A DNA stretch of 5,994 nt from Caldilineaceae bacterium (GTDB lineage Bacteria > Chloroflexota > Anaerolineae > Caldilineales > Caldilineaceae), in the NCBI GenBank assembly GCA_024643705.1, contig JAHEML010000274.1, forward strand, positions 1-5,994. The letters run 5' to 3'. The notes beneath the pieces are model-generated. The model was not told where the DNA came from, searched no databases, and saw only the letters and a list, made by a program, of their open reading frames with translations. Below, piece after piece: positions 1 to 5,477 of this stretch. The translations under genes were made by a program, and so were the position numbers. The first letter of the stretch is position 1. Each line of letters begins with the position of its first letter.

Positions 1-570
1 CTCTGCCATGCGCCACAGGGGCGGAAAGACGGCAGAGTCCACTTTTTTCAGCTCGGCCAACTCATCAGCCCGCAGTGGGCGCAAAAGGGCAGAATCGGCC
101 GCGGGTGGCGCATTGCGCCTGCTACGCTGATAAAAGCAAAGATGATCGACCACCTGGAATTGCTGCCTTTCCAACAACTGGGCAAGCCAGCTCTCATGGG
201 GCAGGGCAGTGAGTTGAAAAGGTTGGCCGTCGGCCTGTCGAGAATCCAAGATATGGCCGACCAGTTGATCGGCTGAAGCGCCCGCAGGCATGTTGTGCCC
301 AATCACAACAGCCCGCAGCGCCCCCTCCTGTAAAGATCCCTCTTGTAACGGGCCAGCCAGGCCGGTTGACAATTCCCCGTCAAAGGCGACGAAACCCCAG
401 ATACCCTTCGCGTCGTCCGGCCACAGTCCAACAGCAGTCAACGGTATACCCGTGGCCGGCGTGATCAAACCCGGCAAATCTTCCCTGCCACAGCTAAGAA
501 AGATGTGGCGGTTTTCCTCTATCAGACGATGGATTGAAGGCAGATCAGTGGGGTTGACAGAGCGGATCAT
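1..570 (-). CDS. GNAT-family N-acetyltransferase, tandem-domain type (C-terminal part outside window)
   Basis: The reading frame is open from 570 through the left edge, giving the first 190 residues. GNAT enzymes move an acetyl group from acetyl-CoA to an amine; the substrate here cannot be told. Residues 1-10 (MIRSVNPTDL) match the usual start of a GNAT domain, and residues 56-150 look like a weakly conserved GNAT core. Residues 162-190 start a second GNAT domain, with LLRPLRADEL (162-171) followed by FPPLW (182-186), a pattern I associate with two-domain GNAT proteins of Chloroflexota. The acetyl-CoA loop (R/Q-x-x-G-x-G/A) of the second domain would lie beyond the edge; the visible half shows no clear copy. 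ATG at 570 is the first ATG in a frame open back to a stop at 730-732. It lacks a Shine-Dalgarno sequence, so an upstream GTG or TTG start is possible. The gene is in the same frame and orientation as the oxoamine synthase but is separated from it by a terminator. Confidence 0.72.
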   Translation of the reverse strand, partial: MIRSVNPTDLPSIHRLIEENRHIFLSCGREDLPGLITPATGIPLTAVGLWPDDAKGIWGFVAFDGELSTGLAGPLQEGSLQEGALRAVVIGHNMPAGASADQLVGHILDSRQADGQPFQLTALPHESWLAQLLERQQFQVVDHLCFYQRSRRNAPPAADSALLRPLRADELAELKKVDSAVFPPLWRMAE

Positions 571-663
571 GGGCAGAAGAGAGTGAACCAACAGGCGTTG
601 GTAGATTGCAAAGGCAGATTGCAGCCAATCAAATGCTTGTTGAAAATTGTGCAACAGAACACG

Positions 664-703
664 AGATATAAAACGTGAGAGCAGGTTGACTGCTCTCACG
701 TTT
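664..703 (-). terminator. Rho-independent terminator of the oxoamine synthase gene
   Basis: A perfect 13-bp inverted repeat has arms at 671-683 and 691-703 and a 7-nt loop at 684-690. Read on the minus strand, the stem has the core CGTGAGAGCA/TGCTCTCACG and ends in TTTTATAT. It begins about 53 nt after the stop codon of the minus-strand synthase at 757. The plus-strand side has no T-tract, so it should act on minus-strand transcription only. It also implies that the downstream GNAT gene needs its own promoter, between about 570 and 664. Confidence 0.8.
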
Positions 704-756
704 CGCGACAAAAAATTATGGTGTAACCACTAGGATGTTGCCGATTTCGGATGCCC

Positions 757-2043
757 CTATTCGATCACACCGGCTTCGCGCCCTGCGGCAATGAAGACAC
801 CAAGGGCAAAGTCGATGTCGTCCGGCGAGTGGGCGGCTGTCACATTGGCGCGTAGCCGAGCAGCCCCTTCTTGCACAGCCGGTGGCAGTACAGGCAGCAC
901 AAAGACACCATTGTCCTGGCAATACTTTGTCATCTGTATGGCGATCTCTTCCTTGCCCACCATAATCGGCACGATAGGTGTAACGGTGACGCCTGTATCA
1001 AAGCCTGCTGCCTGCAAGCCGCCAATAAAATGGCGTACATTGCGTGATAGAATTTCGTTGCGTTCCACGCCTTCGTCTTCCAGCACATGAAATGCTTCGA
1101 TGATAGCCCCTGTCACGGCTGGGGGCAGGGCAGCGCTGAAGACGAATCCCCTGGCTGTATGGCGTAGGAAGTTGATCAATCTTTTGTCTCCGGCAATATA
1201 GCCACCAATGCCGGGGATCGTCTTACTCAGGGTTCCCATCTTCAGATCGATGCAGCCGGGCATGTCGAAATGCTCTTCGATGCCGCGGCCGTTTGCCCCC
1301 AATACACCTAAGCTGTGGGCTTCATCCACCATCAGCCTGGCCCCGTAGCGATGGCACAAGTCGACCGCGTCGGGCAGATTGTAGATGTCGCCGTCCATGG
1401 AAAAGACCGCATCGGCCACCACCAGCTTGCCCGCACCTTCTGGCGCACGGCGAAGCTGCTTCTCCAGATCGTCCATATCGTTGTGGCGATACCGTTTGAA
1501 TTCGCCCCGAGCTAACACACAGCCATCCACAATACTGGCGTGGTTCCATTTGTCCGATAGTACCCAATCACCCCGACCCACCAGGGTGCTGATTGTCGCC
1601 AGGTTTGTCACGTAGCCGGAACTGTAGACAATCGCGTCCTCACGGCCCACAAATTCGGCGATGGTGCGCTCCATTTTTGCGTGCAGGTCCAGTGTGCCCC
1701 CCAAAATACGCACGCCGTGGGTTCCGGTGCCATATTTCTCGGTGGCTGCTTGGGCGGCAGCGACAATGCGCGGGTGATTGATCAACCCCAAATAGGTGTA
1801 GGTGGCAAACATCAATTTGCGTTTGCCTTCTGTCACCACCCAGGGGCCGTCCAACTCTTCTACAGGCTGAAAGTAATAGTAACTCTCGTCCTCCTGAATC
1901 TGGCTGACCCGATCCCACATAGCGTCGATCTTCCAAGTGAAGGGGTCGTGGATCGCGCCAACCCCATTGCGCGGTAATTCCACCAACGCTTCGGGTGGCG
2001 CCGACGTATTTTGGGCATGAAGCCCGGCTACATTTTTGACCAT
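757..2043 (-). CDS. PLP-dependent alpha-oxoamine synthase, serine palmitoyltransferase-like
   Basis: This complete 428-residue protein is a fold-type I PLP enzyme of the family holding serine palmitoyltransferase (SPT), glycine C-acetyltransferase (KBL), BioF and ALA synthase. These cytoplasmic enzymes condense an amino acid with an acyl thioester, with loss of CO2. Visible motifs are GTHGVRILGGTLDLH (107-121, substrate region), NHAS with H168 expected to stack on PLP, HNDM (187-190), FSMDGD (214-219), VDEAH with D240 facing the pyridine nitrogen, TLSK with K274 as Schiff-base lysine, and RLRANVTAAH (396-405) with R398 expected to bind the carboxylate. GTLDLH, RYRHNDM, the long GKLVVADAVFSM block and FSAALPPA resemble bacterial SPT more than BioF or KBL as I remember them. 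About 40 residues precede the usual family start. The ATG at 2043 is chosen because AAGGA lies 8 nt upstream; a longer frame back to 2382 would overlap the divergent gene and shows no family motifs. No biotin or threonine genes adjoin it, and the acyl donor is unknown. Confidence 0.9.
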   Translation of the reverse strand: MVKNVAGLHAQNTSAPPEALVELPRNGVGAIHDPFTWKIDAMWDRVSQIQEDESYYYFQPVEELDGPWVVTEGKRKLMFATYTYLGLINHPRIVAAAQAATEKYGTGTHGVRILGGTLDLHAKMERTIAEFVGREDAIVYSSGYVTNLATISTLVGRGDWVLSDKWNHASIVDGCVLARGEFKRYRHNDMDDLEKQLRRAPEGAGKLVVADAVFSMDGDIYNLPDAVDLCHRYGARLMVDEAHSLGVLGANGRGIEEHFDMPGCIDLKMGTLSKTIPGIGGYIAGDKRLINFLRHTARGFVFSAALPPAVTGAIIEAFHVLEDEGVERNEILSRNVRHFIGGLQAAGFDTGVTVTPIVPIMVGKEEIAIQMTKYCQDNGVFVLPVLPPAVQEGAARLRANVTAAHSPDDIDFALGVFIAAGREAGVIE

Positions 2044-2305
2044 GAGATAATTCCTTTTCGCAGTCACGCGAACAACGAGTTCTGTCGGGGCAACAAAGAG
2101 GCCGACATAACAATAAAGTAACGAAACCGAGTTCAACAAAAATGGTTGGTGAAAATAGTACGACAACTCGGTGCGAAGTGTGCGGAAATGAGAGTGGGAA
2201 CAATGCCCACGTGATTGAAATTTACCGAATTGTAGCTTAAAGCCATTGGGTTCGCAAAGCCCTGCACTCTTGCGCAAATCAAAAGTTTGACAATAATAAA
2301 GAGCT
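2044..2305. promoter_or_regulatory. Divergent promoter region between oxoamine synthase and alpha/beta hydrolase genes
   Basis: This 262-bp gap between two divergent genes has lower GC than the coding DNA and no credible small gene. For the minus-strand gene a weak promoter candidate is TTGAAC (2131-2136), an 18-bp spacer and TGTTAT (2107-2112). For the plus strand, TTGAAA (2215-2220) lies upstream of a poor -10 near 2237-2242, and TAATAA (2294-2299) sits just before the hydrolase ATG. The perfect TTGACA at 2287-2292 is too close to the start codon to serve as its -35 box. Possible operator-like elements are the hairpin GTGGG-N7-CCCAC (2194-2210), which overlaps the palindrome CACGTG (2208-2213), and the palindrome TTGCGCAA (2270-2277). 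That both promoters lie here follows from the gene layout; the individual boxes are tentative. Confidence 0.5.
2052..2056 (-). promoter_or_regulatory. Ribosome binding site deciding the synthase start
   Basis: The minus strand reads AAGGA followed by an 8-nt spacer (ATTATCTC) and the ATG at 2043-2041. This is the only good Shine-Dalgarno match near a candidate start, and it selects the 428-residue form over the 541-residue form that could begin at 2382. Confidence 0.75.
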
Positions 2306-3337
2306 ATGAGTTCGATTTCTGCGCAGAATCCAAACCAAATCAAACCCTTTTGCCAGCATCTGCCCAAACATTGGCTGCGCAATGGAACCCTGCAAACCCT
2401 ACTTTCCCATATTCAATCCCCAAACGACAGACTCGTCAACCAGGGAGAGCAGACCATCCTCATCGATGGGGGCACCGACGAAACCGGGATGGACCCGGAC
2501 GGTGCGGCGCGGCTGGTGGGATATTATACGGCCCACAAAAGTGCCGAACCATGCCGGGGGCTGGTCATGACCATTCACGGCTGGGAAGGGTGCAGCCACT
2601 CCAGCTACAACCTGGTTGTGGGTAGCGCGTTGGTGGCCGCCGGCTACGATGTGCTGCGGCTGAACCTGCGGGACCATGGCCCCAGCCACGGCTTGAATCG
2701 GGGACTCTTCTATGTGACACTGCTCAACGAAGTGCTGGCTGCAACCCGGCAGGTGGCGGCCCTGGCCGGTGATCTACCATTCTACCTCTTGGGCGCGTCC
2801 CTGGGGGGCAACTTTGCCCTGCGCCTGGCCCTGGCCCATGCTGCCCAACCCATCGACGGTTTGGCGGGCATCCTCGCCGTCAACCCAGCTATCAACCCCA
2901 GCCGCTCCACCGATCTGGTGGATCACCACACCTGGATTCGTCTCTACTTTCGTCGTCGCTGGCTGGCCTCCCTGCACACAAAGCAGGAGCTTTTCCCCGC
3001 GCTCTACAACTTTGCCCCTGTCGAAAAAATCCCATCCATCCGGGATATGACCGAATGGATGATTCAGCATTACAGTACCTACCCTGATGTGGAGAGCTAC
3101 TTCGCCGATTACGCTGTTTCACCGGCAAAGCTAAACGATTTGACCGTCCCCGTAACAATCGTCACCGCCGCCGACGACCCGATTATCCCCGCCGATGACT
3201 TCTACAACTTGCCGCCCCACCCTCTGCTGACTGTGCATGTACTCCCCACCGGTGGCCACGTGGGTTACACAGATCTTTTCCCCCTGCGCCATTTTCTTGC
3301 TCCTATGGCGTTGGAGATTCTGGGCAGCTTTTCCTGA
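2306..3337 (+). CDS. Alpha/beta-fold hydrolase, YheT-like family (COG0429)
   Basis: This complete 343-residue protein is a serine hydrolase of the YheT/ABHD1-3-like group, expected to act on esters, possibly lipids, in the cytoplasm or at the inner membrane face. The family signature HWLRNGTLQTLL (22-33) near the N-terminus corresponds to the 'LxNgHlqT' block of YheT proteins. HGWEGCSHSSYN (91-102) forms the oxyanion-hole region. RLNLRDHG (118-125), GASLGG (163-168, nucleophile S165), ADDPIIP (289-295, acid D290 or D291) and GGHVGYTD (316-323, base H318) complete the triad in the expected order. There is no signal peptide or clear membrane segment. The start at 2306 is the only ATG that keeps the N-terminal signature. 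It has no usable Shine-Dalgarno sequence, since AAAGAG ends only 2 nt before the ATG. The gene opens the plus-strand run and is transcribed away from the oxoamine synthase. The substrate is not predictable. Confidence 0.9.
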   Translation: MSSISAQNPNQIKPFCQHLPKHWLRNGTLQTLLSHIQSPNDRLVNQGEQTILIDGGTDETGMDPDGAARLVGYYTAHKSAEPCRGLVMTIHGWEGCSHSSYNLVVGSALVAAGYDVLRLNLRDHGPSHGLNRGLFYVTLLNEVLAATRQVAALAGDLPFYLLGASLGGNFALRLALAHAAQPIDGLAGILAVNPAINPSRSTDLVDHHTWIRLYFRRRWLASLHTKQELFPALYNFAPVEKIPSIRDMTEWMIQHYSTYPDVESYFADYAVSPAKLNDLTVPVTIVTAADDPIIPADDFYNLPPHPLLTVHVLPTGGHVGYTDLFPLRHFLAPMALEILGSFS

Positions 3338-3367
3338 ATCCCTTTTTCCTATGATAGACTGAATTTT

Positions 3368-4207
3368 ATGCACATACTCATCACTGGTAGCCGCGGCCAA
3401 TTGGGGCAAGCGCTGCATACCTATTTCGGCCCAAGCCATCAGGTGACTCTGTGGAGCCGCCCCCAGCACGACATTGCCCACCCGGCTACTGCCCATGCTC
3501 TGGCCGCGCTCGCGCCGGATGTGGTGATCAACGCCGCCGCCTGGACAAATGTGGACGGCGCCGAAGCTGCGCCCGATGCTGCCTTTGCCGCCAACACCCT
3601 CGGCCCCAAATATCTGGCCGAAGGGTGTGCCAGTTGCGGTGCGATTCTGGTGCAGATCAGCTCCAACGAGGTTTTTGCCGGGGAGCCAGACCATTTTTAC
3701 CGGGAATATGAAGAGGTCGGTCCCCGCACCGTCTACGCCCGCAGCAAGGCCGCGGGCGAACGAGCCGCACGACAGATATTAGATCGCCTATTTATCGTAC
3801 GCACGGCCTGGCTGTACGGGCCGGGGGGCAGCAATTTTCCATCCAAAATTGTGGCAGCGGCGGACAAACATGGTGGCTTGCGGGTGGTGGCAGATGAATT
3901 TGGCAACCCCAGCTACACACCAGATGTGGCGGCCGCGCTGGATCAATTGATCCACACCGGGCGCTACGGCGTCTATCATCTCGTCAACGAGGGCCACGCC
4001 AGCCGCTACGTGTGGGCTGCCGAACTCTTGCGCCTGTGTGGGCGCGGCCACATCCCGCTCACACCCATCCCATCCAGCGACTGGCCCCGACCCGCCATGC
4101 CACCCGCCCACGCAGTCCTGGTCAACCAGTCCGCAGCGGCCTTGGGCATTCGCCTGCGTCCCTGGCAGGATGGGCTGGCTGAATATATGCAAACTTTCAT
4201 TCACTGA
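3368..4207 (+). CDS. rmlD: dTDP-4-dehydrorhamnose reductase-like SDR (RmlD/RfbD family)
   Basis: This complete 279-residue protein is an extended short-chain dehydrogenase. Classic RmlD reduces dTDP-4-dehydro-L-rhamnose to dTDP-L-rhamnose with NAD(P)H in the cytoplasm. The N-terminus ILITGSRGQLGQAL (3-16) is the nucleotide-binding loop of the RmlD group. INAAAWTNVDGAE (54-66) matches the RmlD block usually written as NAAAYTAVDxAE. Y123 and K127 in VYARSK form the YxxxK catalytic pair, and FIVRTAWLYGPGGSNF (142-157) and DEFGNPSYTPDVA (176-188) are also typical. The catalytic serine/threonine segment, usually STDYVF, reads SSNEVF (98-103). I remember this variant from Chloroflexota relatives, so it looks like a subfamily trait rather than damage. 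Length is normal, slightly short. It lies 30 nt after the hydrolase and 8 nt before a glycosyltransferase, consistent with supplying a nucleotide sugar. No rmlA, rmlB or rmlC is in view, so the exact sugar is uncertain. Confidence 0.85.
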   Translation: MHILITGSRGQLGQALHTYFGPSHQVTLWSRPQHDIAHPATAHALAALAPDVVINAAAWTNVDGAEAAPDAAFAANTLGPKYLAEGCASCGAILVQISSNEVFAGEPDHFYREYEEVGPRTVYARSKAAGERAARQILDRLFIVRTAWLYGPGGSNFPSKIVAAADKHGGLRVVADEFGNPSYTPDVAAALDQLIHTGRYGVYHLVNEGHASRYVWAAELLRLCGRGHIPLTPIPSSDWPRPAMPPAHAVLVNQSAAALGIRLRPWQDGLAEYMQTFIH

Positions 4208-4215
4208 GACAAAAA

Positions 4216-5400
4216 ATGGCAGACAAAACGTCCAATTCCAACGGCAAATCCCCTCGCAAACCGGGAAAACCCATCGAGATTCCGCTTCATGCCAGCCGCT
4301 CGAATGCGGTGACTGAAGACGAGACCTACGGCGCTCTGCGCGAGGATAACCGGGTGGTGATGCGCCACAGCATCGCACTCAATCTGGACTCGTTCATCCC
4401 AGCCACCGAGGCCTTCAACCCCCGGCCTGTGCGGGATTATCCGGCTCTGCGCCCGGCCACGCCCCCCTTCTTTTCGGTGGTTATTCCCAATTTCAACGGA
4501 CAACGTCACCTGGCCGGTCTTTTTGCCGCGCTGGACAAGCAGACCTTTGCCGACTTTGAGGTGATCTTCGCCGACGATGCCAGCAGCGATGGCTCGGTTG
4601 CGTTGGTCGAAGATGTTTATCCCGCGGCCCGGCTGCTGACAAATCGGCGCAACCTGGGCTTTGTTGCCAACACCAACGCCGCCGCCGACGCTGCCTTGGG
4701 CCGGGTGATCGTCCTGCTGAACAACGACACCGAACCGGACCCGGACTGGCTGGCCGAGCTTGCCAAAACCATCACCCAGCACCCGGAAGCGGCTATTGTC
4801 GCCAGTAAACTCCTCCTCTTTGACCAGCGTGACCGCCTGCACACCACCGGCGATCTGTTAGGCCGGGACGGCATCCCCCGCAACCGGGGCGTGTGGGAAG
4901 AAGATCGGGGCCAATTCGACGACCAGACGGAAATCTTTGGCGGCTGTGGTGGCGCAATGGCGATCCGCAAAGATGTGTGGCAGGCATTGGGCGGCTTCGA
5001 CGAAGACCTTTGGATGTATCTGGAAGATGTGGACTTGGCTTTTCGCGCCCAATTGGCCGGCTGGAAGGCGGTTTTTGCGCCGAACGCGCGGGTCTACCAC
5101 AAACTGAGCAGCAGCGGCGGCGACGATCTGAGCAGCTTTTACGTGGGGCGCAACACACTGTGGGTGCTTGCCAAAAATATGCCCACGGCTCTGCTTCTGC
5201 GCCACCTGCCCGATATCGTCGCAGCCCAACTGCACATTGCCATCGATGCTCTGCGCAACTGGCGTGGTACAGCCGCCCGTGCCCGTCTACGGGGACAATT
5301 GGCGGGGGTGCTGGGCTTGCCTGGTCAACTTCGCAAACGACGCACAATCCAGCGGCAACGCATGATCGAGGACGCAGAGTTGGAGCGGCGGCTGGCGTGA
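4216..5400 (+). CDS. Family 2 glycosyltransferase, WbbL/rhamnosyltransferase-like
   Basis: This complete 394-residue protein has a GT-A fold GT2 domain at about residues 85-320. It should transfer a sugar from a nucleotide donor to a lipid-linked or surface glycan at the inner face of the membrane. FFSVVIPNFNG (85-95) opens the domain, FADDASSDGS (118-127) binds the nucleotide, and NRRNLGFVANTN (143-154) and LLNNDTEPDPDWL (167-179) carry the metal-binding DXD-like region. GGCGGAMAIRKDVW (242-255) and MYLEDVDLAFR (267-277) hold the acceptor and catalytic-base region typical of WbbL. Residues 1-84 form an unusual N-terminal part that begins with a basic, Ser/Pro/Lys-rich stretch. The C-terminal 350-394 is strongly basic and helical-looking, possibly binding membrane lipid. 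The gene follows rmlD by 8 nt, suggesting translational coupling and a rhamnose-type donor, though donor identity cannot be read from the sequence. A weak GAGA lies 6 nt before the ATG. Confidence 0.9.
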   Translation: MADKTSNSNGKSPRKPGKPIEIPLHASRSNAVTEDETYGALREDNRVVMRHSIALNLDSFIPATEAFNPRPVRDYPALRPATPPFFSVVIPNFNGQRHLAGLFAALDKQTFADFEVIFADDASSDGSVALVEDVYPAARLLTNRRNLGFVANTNAAADAALGRVIVLLNNDTEPDPDWLAELAKTITQHPEAAIVASKLLLFDQRDRLHTTGDLLGRDGIPRNRGVWEEDRGQFDDQTEIFGGCGGAMAIRKDVWQALGGFDEDLWMYLEDVDLAFRAQLAGWKAVFAPNARVYHKLSSSGGDDLSSFYVGRNTLWVLAKNMPTALLLRHLPDIVAAQLHIAIDALRNWRGTAARARLRGQLAGVLGLPGQLRKRRTIQRQRMIEDAELERRLA

Positions 5401-5466
5401 AGGAAACGTTTTAGGTGATCCGCTGGAATGACGTGTCACTTTCTTATGCAGTACACAACACGCAAC

Positions 5467-5471
5467 AGGAG
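5467..5471 (+). promoter_or_regulatory. Strong ribosome binding site of the ATPase gene
   Basis: AGGAG lies 6 nt before the ATG at 5478. It is the strongest Shine-Dalgarno match in the plus-strand run and fixes the start of the HerA-like gene, which begins 77 nt after the glycosyltransferase stop. I saw no convincing promoter or terminator within that 77-nt gap. Confidence 0.75.
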
Positions 5472-5477
5472 TCCCCA

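Noticed and set aside
48..302. 84-residue minus-strand reading frame
   Set aside because: It lies in another frame inside the GNAT coding sequence, which has clear family motifs; this frame has none.
290..586. 98-residue plus-strand reading frame
   Set aside because: It is antisense to the GNAT gene and has Pro/Ser-rich composition with no recognisable domain.
671..703. The inverted repeat read as an operator or attachment site
   Set aside because: Position 53 nt after a stop codon and the T-rich tail on the minus strand fit a terminator better, and no integrase or mobile gene is nearby.
1640..2203. 187-residue minus-strand reading frame overlapping the synthase
   Set aside because: It is a shifted frame across the synthase start; its Arg/His/Cys-rich translation looks like out-of-frame reading.
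2044..2382. N-terminal extension of the oxoamine synthase frame (113 residues) giving a 541-residue protein
   Set aside because: It has no family motifs, is rich in residues atypical of a coding start, overlaps the first 77 bases of the divergent hydrolase, and the ATG at 2043 has a good Shine-Dalgarno sequence.
3131..3694. 187-residue minus-strand reading frame across the hydrolase-rmlD junction
   Set aside because: It is antisense to two well-supported genes, with Gly/Val/His-rich translation and no motif.
4201..4842. 213-residue minus-strand reading frame antisense to the glycosyltransferase
   Set aside because: Long antisense frames are common in GC-rich genes; no ribosome binding site or motif supports it.
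5429..5438. TGACGTGTCA imperfect palindrome before the ATPase gene
   Set aside because: Its arms are only 4 bp with a mismatched centre, and no promoter boxes surround it; likely chance.
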